Assembly (NCBI GenBank): GCA_024401635.1
Contig: JAKSKP010000014.1
Location: 1 to 35,511 of the forward strand
DNA from: Bacteroidales bacterium
GTDB lineage: Bacteria; Bacteroidota; Bacteroidia; Bacteroidales; UBA932
Length of the DNA stretch: 35,511 nucleotides
Direction: 5' to 3'
Position 1 is the stretch's first letter. Every line of letters starts with the position of its first letter. A program made the position numbers and the translations under genes. Below the pieces are notes generated by a model. The model saw nothing but the letters and a program-made list of their open reading frames with translations, was not told the origin of the DNA and did not search any database. This document shows, piece after piece, positions 1-7,181 of this stretch.

Positions 1-116
1 GGCCTGAGCGCACCTTTCTCCGGTATCAGATTGAGAACGGAAGCGAGGTCTCCGTCCGGACATTCATAGTCTGATGGTTGAGCGGTATATCCACTGAATT
101 TCAGTTCCTTGTTCAT
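1..116 (-). CDS. Phage protein, probably structural (N-terminal part only)
   Basis: An ATG at 116 opens a leftward frame that stays open to the window edge (38 complete codons), starting MNKELKFSGYTAQPSDYECP and continuing with LNLIPE. A start of this kind (short lysine-rich lead, FSG, a PSDY..DG..A..LNLIPE pattern) recalls a large structural protein family of Bacteroidales phages; this is memory, not a search. The ATG lies 4 bases downstream of the previous gene's stop, so it continues the same leftward transcript and probably marks the early-to-late junction. Only the N-terminus is present, so the function is uncertain. Confidence 0.6.
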   Translation of the reverse strand, partial: MNKELKFSGYTAQPSDYECPDGDLASVLNLIPEKGALR

Positions 117-120
117 GGGA

Positions 121-519
121 TTATTGCTTGATGAGGTTGAACGATGGTATGATGATAATTACTGCGGTCTCTCCGTTGTCGAACTTTGTTGTACCTCCGC
201 ACCAGACACGTGCAGTATCTCCCTTGGTCGTCATTGAAAGGATACAATCCGTGAGCCTCTTTGAGAATGCTCGCAGGTTACGTGAAGGATGGAGCCGTCC
301 TTTATGGGTTGACATGCACTGTGCCTCGTGTCTTCCGATGGTCTGACCGGCTTTATGGAGGCGGTATAGGTAGTACTCCCCGTCTTCGCGGCCTATGTCA
401 ATGACATCGCCGTCACGGAGGCCAATGATATTGGCAATCCGTGCGGTAATGTCGATGCGTCCACTACGATAGAACGTAATGTCTGGACGGCGTGTGTTAT
501 GACCGAGAAGACTTTCCAT
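121..519 (-). CDS. AbrB/SpoVT-like beta-barrel phage protein
   Basis: 132 residues from ATG 519. Residues about 13-55 (TFYRSGRIDITARIANIIGL, then RDGDVIDI and a YYLYR strand) have the pattern of a swapped-hairpin AbrB-like fold: a strand, a short helix ending in GL, then the GDxI turn. AbrB-fold proteins bind DNA or act as antitoxins. The second half contains RHEAQC and a strand-rich tail without a recognisable domain. The start overlaps the end of the upstream gene by 23 bases, implying translational coupling. A role as a DNA-binding regulator near the early/late junction is inference; similar small proteins are, from memory, common in Bacteroidales phages. Confidence 0.65.
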   Translation of the reverse strand: MESLLGHNTRRPDITFYRSGRIDITARIANIIGLRDGDVIDIGREDGEYYLYRLHKAGQTIGRHEAQCMSTHKGRLHPSRNLRAFSKRLTDCILSMTTKGDTARVWCGGTTKFDNGETAVIIIIPSFNLIKQ

Positions 520-907
520 CTGGGCGGCATATTTGGTAATAACGGTATCCGGTAGCAGTCACACTTTCCTTGACGGTCAGCTTCCATTTCGTGTCGGCGG
601 GAAGACCGTAGTCGAAGAAGATGCGGTTTACGGTGGGGACGAGGCACTCGAAGCCGACCGAGCGGTCAATGTAGTCATACTTGACATCGGCCAGTTGAGT
701 TTCTTCCGGAGTAAGTTCTGGAGGATTGAGCATGAATGCGTAATCATTCGTACCGGCAAGGGTGAACACGATGATTTTAGCCTCGCTCTGCTTCATCACA
801 CGGAGCCTCTTGAAGAGACCGGTGGAGAAGGTGACGGAGTTGTCCTTCGCGTCGCAAACGACGTAAAGGGACATGCTTTCCAGGTGTTTCTTTATTCTCT
901 TGAACAT
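497..907 (-). CDS. Conserved phage hypothetical protein
   Basis: 136 residues from ATG 907, or 125 from the internal ATG at 874, which starts MSLYVVCDAKDNSVTFSTGL and is preceded by a weak GGAA. The protein looks alpha/beta with no named domain; features include LYVVCDA near the N-terminus and a central PTVNRIFFDYGLP. It overlaps the AbrB-like gene downstream, a pairing I associate with Bacteroidales phages (memory only). The longer open frame begins at a TTG (916), which I judged less likely than ATG. No function can be assigned. Confidence 0.6.
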   Translation of the reverse strand: MFKRIKKHLESMSLYVVCDAKDNSVTFSTGLFKRLRVMKQSEAKIIVFTLAGTNDYAFMLNPPELTPEETQLADVKYDYIDRSVGFECLVPTVNRIFFDYGLPADTKWKLTVKESVTATGYRYYQICRPDGKSSRS

Positions 908-940
908 ACGTAACAAATATAAAGTGGTGTTTGACTTGGG

Positions 941-1237
941 CTATTTTATTTGTTGACCGGTGCGCTCACCTTCTGGAGATACGGTCTTCACGTAAGTCTC
1001 ATGAGAGCGGAAGGAAATGGTCTCAACAAACTCAAAGGATGCGGTCTGCGCTATCACCTTGCGGTGCGCAACTGCGTCGGCTTTCGTGGGGTGAATGAAT
1101 GATGTGAGGTCCACAGCTCCTCCGAGTCCATAGGTGCGGATGATGTTGGCATAATACTTATGCCCAAAGATGAATGCGATGATTCGCTGCAATACGGTTT
1201 CGTTCATGGTATTTGAATTTTTAATAGTTGTCTTCAT
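941..1237 (-). CDS. Small phage hypothetical protein
   Basis: 98 residues from ATG 1237, with an alternative ATG at 1207 starting MNETVLQRIIAFIFGHKYYA. The short hydrophobic stretch IIAFIF is not long enough for a membrane segment. No domain is recognised. With the 1237 start the gene overlaps the upstream one by 17 bases; with 1207 it leaves a 13-base gap. Neither has a Shine-Dalgarno sequence. It belongs to the leftward early operon. Confidence 0.5.
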   Translation of the reverse strand: MKTTIKNSNTMNETVLQRIIAFIFGHKYYANIIRTYGLGGAVDLTSFIHPTKADAVAHRKVIAQTASFEFVETISFRSHETYVKTVSPEGERTGQQIK

Positions 1238-1835
1238 TGTGTTTGTGGTTTACGTTATGGCCGTAATCAAATTCGGTGTTCTCTGCTTCGAGATTCGTGC
1301 GGGGACAGTCCGGATAATCAATGTAGGCCCAGTATAAAGGCTCGATGACAAGCGGCTTGAAATGAGTGTCGCGCCAGTGTGACTTCTTCCTGCCGGTCCC
1401 GAATGGTGGTGTGCAATACTGCGCCACAATGGGGAGCAGGCGTTTGCCTGCGTAGGTCAGTACGTATTCACTTTCCCCAGAGAACTTGTCAACTGGAGGA
1501 TGAGCGATTTCGGTGGTGGGAATAAATCTCATGGTATTTTTTGCGTTAATAACTCTTTCCATGTTTCTTCTGACTTCTGCCCGTGTTTCCGGATTGACTT
1601 TGGAAAGGCATCGTTCAAAGAGTTCATTTGTAACAATTACTTCTTCACCTTCACATAGGAGTTTCGAGAACGATTTCTTAAACATTTCAAGTCCTTTGTC
1701 GGTCATAAGAATGTTAGGGCCACGATAGATGCCGTTGCCGAGATACTTTATTTCGGCATTTTCAAATCCGGCACTCTCAAATGCCTTCGCAAGTTCCTCG
1801 AAGGTCATAGTCTTTTCTTCAATCAATTCGAGCAT
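1221..1835 (-). CDS. Phage hypothetical protein with NPETR module
   Basis: 204 residues from ATG 1835. A strong Shine-Dalgarno (AAAGGAGG) lies about ten bases upstream, unusual for Bacteroidota, and fixes the start. Residues about 73-93 (LFERCLSKVNPETRAEVRRN) closely match a segment of the protein at 2604-3302 (LLKECLANVNPETRSKVRKN), so the two genes share a helical module. The N-terminal 60 residues (FEELAKAFESAGFENAEIKY, then GPNILMTDKGLEMFKKSF) look like a separate small domain. The C-terminal part is rich in aromatic and charged residues without a known motif. The function is unknown. Confidence 0.65.
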   Translation of the reverse strand: MLELIEEKTMTFEELAKAFESAGFENAEIKYLGNGIYRGPNILMTDKGLEMFKKSFSKLLCEGEEVIVTNELFERCLSKVNPETRAEVRRNMERVINAKNTMRFIPTTEIAHPPVDKFSGESEYVLTYAGKRLLPIVAQYCTPPFGTGRKKSHWRDTHFKPLVIEPLYWAYIDYPDCPRTNLEAENTEFDYGHNVNHKHNEDNY

Positions 1836-1848
1836 ATTCAGTCCTCCT

Positions 1849-2607
1849 TTATTTTCTGAATTTCTCTAACATTTTAATCGCACACTCTATTCCTGCATTA
1901 GCGGCATCAAACCATGTGTCCATATATGGAAGATGAATTAAATCGGTCGCTATATATGGCTTCCAGAATACACCAAAGTATTGTGTAAAGAGCATAATGG
2001 GAAGACCATTGCCCATGAGCCAGTCGAAAGCATCGGCATAGGTCGCAAATGCAGTGTAAGAGTATTCTCCATTATGGAATCTCATCGTCTTGATATGTAT
2101 AGGCATTCCGATTCCTTTTAACTTCTCGACGAGTTCAATCGGCAATTCTTTTGTATAGTACATTGTGTTTGGTGTGGTTTTTATTTCAAAGGAATCACCG
2201 GCCATATATCCAATAAATTCGCGTCGAATGTCATCTTGGTGAGATTCTATTTCTTTGTCCAAGATTTCTAATACGCGCTTTCTGCGATTTTCCTTTTCTT
2301 TATCTATCTCGTCCGGATTAAACTGTATTGTATAATCCATACACGACCAACCTCCATCTGCGCGGCATAGTTCGATATGTCTATTCCTTTCTTCTTGGGT
2401 AAACGAGTCGCACACAATCTTCCCCCATCTATATTCAAACCGTTTGAAACGTGGAGATTCGTAAACGCTTCCCCATTCGCCAGTTTTACACGATAACAGC
2501 CAATCGAGAAAATCACCCAAGGTTGGGGACGCTTCAAAACGTGGGGAATCATAATGTGTTATACAATCCCCACCAGTTTCACCGTTGCCGAAAAATATTT
2601 TTATCAT
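1849..2607 (-). CDS. Two-module phage hypothetical protein (GETGGD domain plus YTK-LP domain)
   Basis: 252 residues from ATG 2607. The N-terminal ~95 residues (MIKIFFGNGETGGDCITHYD, then SCMDYTIQ near 90-97) form one module. A charged helical linker (about 100-135, KEKENRRKRVLEILDKEIE) leads to a C-terminal module beginning at about 149 (MYYTKELPIELVEKLKGIGM), which contains a DWL segment and a W..AANAGIECAIKMLEK ending. This C-terminal module is homologous to the whole of the protein at 3567-3884. Both modules resemble small stand-alone proteins I remember from Bacteroidales phages, so this looks like a fusion. The ATG overlaps the upstream stop (ATGA). The function is unknown. Confidence 0.65.
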   Translation of the reverse strand: MIKIFFGNGETGGDCITHYDSPRFEASPTLGDFLDWLLSCKTGEWGSVYESPRFKRFEYRWGKIVCDSFTQEERNRHIELCRADGGWSCMDYTIQFNPDEIDKEKENRRKRVLEILDKEIESHQDDIRREFIGYMAGDSFEIKTTPNTMYYTKELPIELVEKLKGIGMPIHIKTMRFHNGEYSYTAFATYADAFDWLMGNGLPIMLFTQYFGVFWKPYIATDLIHLPYMDTWFDAANAGIECAIKMLEKFRK

Positions 2608-3302
2608 TTCTTAATCTGATTAAGTACGTTGTCACTTTTCTTAAAAGACCTGATTTGAGCATTGTATCGGGGCAATAAGTCTTGCAATTCATCAAGCCAA
2701 TCGTCGTATATTTCACGACTATCCTGCGCCATACGTTGCATAGCCATTATAATGTCATGGAGGCGGTCTTTTTCGTGAATAAATCTTGGCTTGACACCCA
2801 GAGGGGGAGCAGAATGGTTGTACGCAGGAATGTGATATGTATCTTCCTTGCCAGTGGGACACAATTTGACACCACATTTGGATTCGGTCCTCATGCAAAT
2901 CCCAGATTGACGATGTATGCAAGGGTCTTGTTCTTCCAACTCAGGAATTTCAAATTTCATATCCTCTATATTCTTCCTTACTTTACTGCGAGTTTCGGGA
3001 TTTACATTTGCAAGGCATTCTTTAAGAAGTTCATTTTTCTTTTCTTGTTCTTCATTCTGAAAAAATTCTTTGCATAGTCTGGTTATTATGTATGCTCGCA
3101 TTGTGTTGAAGGCTCTCATGTTGGTATTGGATTCATCCTCACGCTCTGCACTCTTTTTAACCAGAAAATCTTTGAAATTCTGGTCTTTCTCTTCCAAGGT
3201 ATTGAGGATTATTTCCATTACTCTTTCGATGGAATGCTCTGATAAACCGATTTCTTCCTTAATTTGACGTGCAAGAAATCGTGCTTTTTCTCTATTATTC
3301 AT
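2604..3302 (-). CDS. Modular helical phage protein with Cys cluster
   Basis: 232 residues from ATG 3302, chosen because it lies 7 bases after the upstream stop; the longer open frame would overlap the upstream gene by 107 bases. The protein is mainly helical. An EEKDQNFKDFL segment (about 36-46) matches EEKDQQFKEYL in the next gene upstream (3310-3570). An ECLANVNPETRSKVRKN segment (about 96-112) matches the protein at 1221-1835. The middle holds a cysteine cluster (CIHRQSGIC, then KCGVKLC) that could bind a metal. The coding DNA is clearly AT-rich compared with the genes left of 1840 and right of 5260. The function is unknown. Confidence 0.65.
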   Translation of the reverse strand: MNNREKARFLARQIKEEIGLSEHSIERVMEIILNTLEEKDQNFKDFLVKKSAEREDESNTNMRAFNTMRAYIITRLCKEFFQNEEQEKKNELLKECLANVNPETRSKVRKNIEDMKFEIPELEEQDPCIHRQSGICMRTESKCGVKLCPTGKEDTYHIPAYNHSAPPLGVKPRFIHEKDRLHDIIMAMQRMAQDSREIYDDWLDELQDLLPRYNAQIRSFKKSDNVLNQIKK

Positions 3303-3309
3303 ATTTTTT

Positions 3310-3570
3310 CTATCCGAATAGTTCATTGATAATTTCCCGAATGACATCATCTCTTCCTTCAAAGTATGATGGTGAATATAAGTTAAGGTCATCTTTCGTC
3401 CTGCCAGGAGGAACATTATTTTTAGCCTTCTCTTCCAGATACTCCTTGAATTGTTGGTCTTTCTCCTCCATTGCCTTGTACCTCTCGTAGTAAGTGCAAT
3501 TATTGTGGCAACTCCTTGTGGTATCAGTAAGGCAGTGGGGGCATATTGATGCGAGTTCTTCGTTTGTCAT
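3310..3570 (-). CDS. Small Cys-rich phage protein
   Basis: 86 residues from ATG 3570, preceded by a near-perfect Shine-Dalgarno (GGAAGGAGG). The N-terminus carries CPHC (about 10-13) and a later C..NC pair (about 21-25), a spacing compatible with a small zinc site. A central MEEKDQQFKEYLEEKAKNN helix is shared with the downstream gene product. The C-terminus ends in an IREIINELFG helix. The ATG overlaps the upstream stop as ATGA, so the genes are translationally coupled. No function is recognised. Confidence 0.6.
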   Translation of the reverse strand: MTNEELASICPHCLTDTTRSCHNNCTYYERYKAMEEKDQQFKEYLEEKAKNNVPPGRTKDDLNLYSPSYFEGRDDVIREIINELFG

Positions 3571-3884
3571 TTCTGTTCCTCCTTCCTTGTTTTAATTATG
3601 TCAAGGGCAATCTCGATGCATGTGACCGCGGCTTCGTGCCAAGTGCCGGTGTAAATCCTATAAATCGCACCATCAACCAATCCATTCCATAGTCCGTCAC
3701 TACATTCGGGCGTGATTGGGATAAGTTTATATAGAGATATTGCAATGGCTTTATCAAGAAGCCAGTCAAAAACTTCGGCGAAGGTCGGCTCACGGAAATA
3801 ATCTTTCCCCTCGATATTAGGCATACCTGCTGCTTTCAATCTCTGTGCAAGCGGGAGCGGAATGGTTTTGGTGTAGTGTTTCAT
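3567..3884 (-). CDS. Phage hypothetical protein, YTK-LP family
   Basis: 105 residues from ATG 3884, which lies just after the upstream stop at 3887; the longer frame would run into the lipoprotein gene. It starts MKHYTKTIPLPLAQRLKAAG, continues with FAEVFDWLLDKAIAISLYKL, and ends with a W.EAAVTCIEIALDII helix. The whole protein aligns by eye with the C-terminal half of the 1849-2607 protein (YTK.LP..L...LK..GMP, DWL, W.EA....IE.A). This is a small recurrent family in Bacteroidales phages as I remember it. Its function is not known to me. Confidence 0.65.
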   Translation of the reverse strand: MKHYTKTIPLPLAQRLKAAGMPNIEGKDYFREPTFAEVFDWLLDKAIAISLYKLIPITPECSDGLWNGLVDGAIYRIYTGTWHEAAVTCIEIALDIIKTRKEEQK

Positions 3885-3886
3885 CG

Positions 3887-4222
3887 TCACTTCTTCTTGT
3901 TTTTTGGCACATAGTTCGGATTTTTGACTTTTCTCCACCTCTGCTCTCTCTGAATGTAATCGTCACCTACATCCCACTTGTAATAGTCCTCACGTTTAAC
4001 CTCTATGGACTTAATGTTTCCAGAAGGAGACCTCAAAATGAGTCTATATACTGTTTCCGTAGTTTGTATATCAAATAGGAACTCGGTAACTGGGTCAAGT
4101 TGAGTTGAGGATTCTTTGTTTACTACCGTATATGTTAATGTCTCCCAATACGATTCCGATATATACTCAGGATTGCAGGCCCCAAGTATAACGAGCATAA
4201 TTACATAAATGATTTTTTTCAT
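3887..4222 (-). CDS. Small phage-encoded lipoprotein
   Basis: 111 residues from ATG 4222. The N-terminus is a short lysine pair, a hydrophobic stretch and a lipobox (MKKIIYVIMLVILGAC), so Cys16 should be lipidated by Lgt and the signal cut by LspA. The mature part begins NPEYISESYWE, contains predicted strands (TVYRLILRSPSGNIKSIEVK) and ends in a lysine-rich tail (PNYVPKNKKK). The gene sits inside the leftward early operon between unrelated small genes. Phage lipoproteins elsewhere can block superinfection or mask receptors (for example Llp of T5), but such a role here is inference only. Confidence 0.7.
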   Translation of the reverse strand: MKKIIYVIMLVILGACNPEYISESYWETLTYTVVNKESSTQLDPVTEFLFDIQTTETVYRLILRSPSGNIKSIEVKREDYYKWDVGDDYIQREQRWRKVKNPNYVPKNKKK

Positions 4223-4223
4223 G

Positions 4224-4571
4224 TTACTTTACGATTTTAGATTTGAAGTATTTTTCCATTTTTGATGCTGCTTCAACTGCTATATAACTCGCCACAAGGC
4301 CAAATCTTGTTATAGCAAAAGCAATCTTCGCTTTCTCTGAAACTATATCTTCCTCACTCGGTATTTCAATCACGTCGGCTCCTGCGAGGACCTTGCGGAG
4401 TTTTTCTATCATTGCTTCTGCGTCCTCTTTGGTATGGAAGTAATTACCGCGTTCAAAATCCTCGTTGGCCGATGCATTGTGATTATCTACATCCCAGTTA
4501 ACACAAACTGAATCTTCTTCAATTTGGATATACCAGTATTTTTTCATTCTCGGCAATCGTGTCTTTTTCAT
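4224..4571 (-). CDS. Phage hypothetical protein, GNYFHTKEDAE family
   Basis: 115 residues from ATG 4571, or 107 from ATG 4547 (MKKYWYIQIEEDSV). The longer open frame overlaps the upstream gene and was rejected. The core reads YWYIQIEED..., then NYFHTKEDAEAMIEKLRKVL, then GADVIEIPSEE, a pattern I recognise from many small Bacteroidales mobile-element proteins of unknown function. The C-terminal 35 residues form a helix (AKIAFAITRFGLVASYIAVE) of moderate hydrophobicity, perhaps membrane-associated. It stops next to the lipoprotein start. Confidence 0.6.
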   Translation of the reverse strand: MKKTRLPRMKKYWYIQIEEDSVCVNWDVDNHNASANEDFERGNYFHTKEDAEAMIEKLRKVLAGADVIEIPSEEDIVSEKAKIAFAITRFGLVASYIAVEAASKMEKYFKSKIVK

Positions 4572-4581
4572 ATTTCCCTTT

Positions 4582-4749
4582 TTATTCGTCCTTAAATGCT
4601 TCGCCGGAGCAGATTTCATTTGCGCATTCCAGAGCGTGCTCGTATGATTTATCCGGTTCCGGTTTGGGAATGCGTTCCAGATATTCTGCAATCTGATGAA
4701 CGTCCATTCCGGCGAAGTCTTCTATGAGGAGGTCTTCATATCGTTTCAC
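4582..4749 (-). CDS. Very small phage protein (GTG start)
   Basis: 55 residues. No ATG is usable near the 5' end. A GTG at 4749 is preceded at the right distance by GGAAGGAG, so I take GTG as the start; the TTG at 4764 would place this Shine-Dalgarno inside the gene. The product (MKRYEDLLIEDFAGMDVHQI, ending in EICSGEAFKDE) is acidic and helical with no known domain. It lies 20 bases after the methyltransferase gene. Confidence 0.5.
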   Translation of the reverse strand: MKRYEDLLIEDFAGMDVHQIAEYLERIPKPEPDKSYEHALECANEICSGEAFKDE

Positions 4750-4768
4750 TAATACTCCTTCCAAAAAT

Positions 4769-5257
4769 TCAGTTATTAAACTTCATAAATGTCATCCAAA
4801 TTGTTGTGCCACATCGTCTGGTAAGATGTCCGAAAAGTGGTGTGTAAGGGTTAATCGCTTCGCGAATTTCAGATAATCCATATTGTTTCTCGTTCCACTT
4901 AAATATAAGTGTGCCGCCAGGCTTCAGAACTCTCATCAACTCATCGAAAGACTCTTTTAAGAAAGACCTCCAATCCCCTTGAAGTTTACCGTACTTATGA
5001 GCCATCCAACTGTTATCTCCCAAATCACTACGATGCGGAGGGTCAAAGACTACCAAATTAAATGTGTCGTCAGGAAAAGGACAATGCCTACAGTCAGCAA
5101 CAACATCAGGCTTCACCTCGGTTGTCCTACCATCGCATAGTGTAAGTGTCTCTTCCCTGATGTCCATATAGGTTGTATGCGGCTCGTGCTTGTTGAACCA
5201 GAACATTCTGGAACCGCAGCAAGCGTCAAGTATTTTTATTTCATTTTCCATGGCCAT
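4769..5257 (-). CDS. Small class I SAM-dependent methyltransferase
   Basis: 162 residues from ATG 5257, with a second ATG two codons later. SAM-binding motif I is ILDACCGSRMFW (9-20). An acidic residue after the second strand (YMDIRE, D32) would hold the ribose. D55 and the FNLVVFDPPH motif (67-75) form the active-site strand, with DPPH in place of the DPPY/NPPY of N-methyltransferases. LMRVLKPGGTLIFKW follows as the typical fifth-strand motif. The length is minimal for a Rossmann methyltransferase, with no target-recognition domain. The substrate could be DNA adenine or another small substrate; the sequence does not decide. It lies in the early operon near MazG-like and glycosyltransferase genes. 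Confidence 0.8.
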   Translation of the reverse strand: MAMENEIKILDACCGSRMFWFNKHEPHTTYMDIREETLTLCDGRTTEVKPDVVADCRHCPFPDDTFNLVVFDPPHRSDLGDNSWMAHKYGKLQGDWRSFLKESFDELMRVLKPGGTLIFKWNEKQYGLSEIREAINPYTPLFGHLTRRCGTTIWMTFMKFNN

Positions 5258-5258
5258 A

Positions 5259-5450
5259 TTATACTTTGAATAATGTGTCGGTTGTTGTTATTCCTTTTTC
5301 CCAAGTGATGTCATTGAGAGAGTAGTGCTTGTAAAACATGGATGTCGTAGCCTTGTGGGTTCCCAGCTCGAACCAGTGTTTGAACTTCGCTCTCTGGACA
5401 ATTATCCGGTGGGTTCCGTTGATGTCCTTTTCAATCCTTGCCTTTACCAT
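5259..5450 (-). CDS. Very small phage hypothetical protein
   Basis: 63 residues from ATG 5450, preceded by a good Shine-Dalgarno (AAAAGGAG). The product is basic (MVKARIEKDINGTHRIIVQR, then KHWFELGTHKATT), strand-rich and without a known motif. It overlaps the 3' end of the MazG-like gene by 20 bases and ends next to the methyltransferase start, consistent with coupled translation. The function is unknown. Confidence 0.55.
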   Translation of the reverse strand: MVKARIEKDINGTHRIIVQRAKFKHWFELGTHKATTSMFYKHYSLNDITWEKGITTTDTLFKV

Positions 5451-5742
5451 CGTGCTTCTCCTTTTGGATTTTCCGGATTCTATCCAGAAGACGGAGTTGT
5501 TTCCTCTCCTTCTCTTTCTGGACCTCCTCTTGACCGAAGATAAATGCCATCTGCTCTGCCATAATCATCACGTCGGCAATCTCCGTGATGACATCCTCGT
5601 CAGTATTGCGGCCTCTCCGGTATTTGCACAAGGCGTTCACTAACTCCGAGCACTCCTCTATTGCCATATTGATTTGGGGTTGTATTCCAAACTCCAGAAT
5701 GGCAGTCGCATATATTTGTTCCGGTAGAATAGTCTTTTCCAT
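5431..5742 (-). CDS. MazG-like nucleotide pyrophosphohydrolase
   Basis: 103 residues from ATG 5742, just after the upstream stop (5747). The all-alpha NTP-PPase motif is present: E30-x-x-E33 (EECSELVNAL) followed by E54-x-x-D57 (TEIADVMIM), the Mg-binding ExxE...ExxD arrangement of MazG/dUTPase-like enzymes. A charged C-terminal helix (EEVQKEKERKQLRLLDRIRK) follows. Such enzymes hydrolyse NTPs or dNTPs to monophosphate and pyrophosphate. Phages carry them to adjust nucleotide pools or lower alarmones. The exact substrate cannot be read from the sequence. Confidence 0.85.
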   Translation of the reverse strand: MEKTILPEQIYATAILEFGIQPQINMAIEECSELVNALCKYRRGRNTDEDVITEIADVMIMAEQMAFIFGQEEVQKEKERKQLRLLDRIRKIQKEKHDGKGKD

Positions 5743-5746
5743 TGTG

Positions 5747-7180
5747 TCAATGTTTATAGTGAATTTGAAGAAGGACTTCGAGGTCGGCGCACCATCCATC
5801 CGGAGAATTGGTTATCCATATCTTCTGGGACGGAGCCTGGCGCAGACGCTCAAGAGTCTCATTTGATTTGTCGTAAACGCCGCATTTGAGATTGTCGGTG
5901 TCGGCATTGAGCTGGAACGGCTTCCGGTCCGCGCAATACGTGTTGTAGTAGAGGTCCTCGATAACATAACTCTGGTGGTCCATGTCATACCTGTCCCAGA
6001 GGGTTTCAATCTTGTCCCAGTCAAACCAGTATGGAAGATGTGTTGTGAAGTTCCTCGTAGGGAGACCGGCGGCGATGAGAGCAGCCTTGGTCTTTGCTTT
6101 GTCACGTCTCCATCCGTTTGTGGATTCCGGATTGAAGTCCAATTCGGGAGCAAGCATCTTGAGGAACTTGACATCGGCAATGTCAAAGTCATTGACGGCG
6201 TAACAGTCATCCGCAACGAATATGAAACCTTCATATTCAGGGAATGCGTCCCTTACGGCTCGGAAGCATTTCACGTAGTCAACGTGCTGCCTCCACTGGC
6301 CAGGAGTTGCGTCAACTCTTTTCGACTCCAGGCAAACGACATCTTCTGCATCTATCGCGGGCAGGTTCTCACCGACAACGACGATGGTGTAGTCTTCCTT
6401 GAAGTGCTTTCTCCATCCGGCGATGGCATACTCCAACTCGCGTCCCTGCGCTGCGGAAGGCAGGTAAGGTATCACGACCAGATACTTCTTCGTATCCCAG
6501 AGGGTTGCATGTCTGAACATCCAGTCCCGTACGTCTCTTGGGTCGAGTTTTCTACATGAGGCTCCTCCATAATGAACGATGTAATCGAAGATGTTGACCT
6601 CCTTGAAAGGCAGTCTGGCATCGGTACAATCCTTGAGCAAGGAGCCTGCGGTATCGTAGTAGCGATTGCCGGTGTAACTCAGCTTATAGACCATTCCTTC
6701 GTGCCAGAAACGGATACCATTGCTGCGCAGCATAGGTACGTTAATCCAGAGCAGGTAAGGGAAGATACGCTTATACATGAACGGATACGGAGGCGTGTGT
6801 TCTATTGTTCCGCACCATGCAACATGCTCGTCAAACAAGGGCGATATGTCCCATCTTACCAAAACGTCACTGTCCATCAAAAGGAAGCCGTCCGGAAGGA
6901 CATCGAAGAGATAGTCCACGGAGGCAATATGCTTCGCGCTGCCATGGTTGTTTGCAGTGTCACGCTTGTTCGGATACTTTGCAAGCAAGGCATTGAAGTC
7001 TATCACCTGACCTTTGGTATTGTCGATGACCCTCACGCCGTCCATTCCCTCGAAAGGATACTTGTCGGAGTTATCGAACACTGTGAAGCGACATCCTGGA
7101 GTATGCTTGCGCACGCTGCGTATGGCCATGGTGGTCAGTTCCGGAGTGTTGTAATTGACTATTGCAATATCCCGTACCAT
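5747..7180 (-). CDS. Phage glycosyltransferase with two GT-A-like domains
   Basis: 477 residues from ATG 7180. The N-terminal half starts as a GT2-like GT-A domain: IAIVNYNTPELTTMAIRSVR (5-24) and a FTVFDNSD strand, then LLMDSDVLV (about 100-108), a DxD-type metal/nucleotide-sugar site. At about residue 233 a second half begins with a new beta strand, KKYLVVIPYLPSA, followed by EYAIAGWRKHF, DYTIVVVGE and FIFVADDCYAVND (about 319-331), a second DD acidic motif. It then has an aromatic-rich region (HLPYWFDWDKIETLW). Two glycosyltransferase folds in one chain imply either two sugar additions or one active and one auxiliary domain. The acceptor could be phage DNA, a virion protein or a host surface glycan. 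Confidence 0.7.
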   Translation of the reverse strand: MVRDIAIVNYNTPELTTMAIRSVRKHTPGCRFTVFDNSDKYPFEGMDGVRVIDNTKGQVIDFNALLAKYPNKRDTANNHGSAKHIASVDYLFDVLPDGFLLMDSDVLVRWDISPLFDEHVAWCGTIEHTPPYPFMYKRIFPYLLWINVPMLRSNGIRFWHEGMVYKLSYTGNRYYDTAGSLLKDCTDARLPFKEVNIFDYIVHYGGASCRKLDPRDVRDWMFRHATLWDTKKYLVVIPYLPSAAQGRELEYAIAGWRKHFKEDYTIVVVGENLPAIDAEDVVCLESKRVDATPGQWRQHVDYVKCFRAVRDAFPEYEGFIFVADDCYAVNDFDIADVKFLKMLAPELDFNPESTNGWRRDKAKTKAALIAAGLPTRNFTTHLPYWFDWDKIETLWDRYDMDHQSYVIEDLYYNTYCADRKPFQLNADTDNLKCGVYDKSNETLERLRQAPSQKIWITNSPDGWCADLEVLLQIHYKH

Positions 7181-7181
7181 A

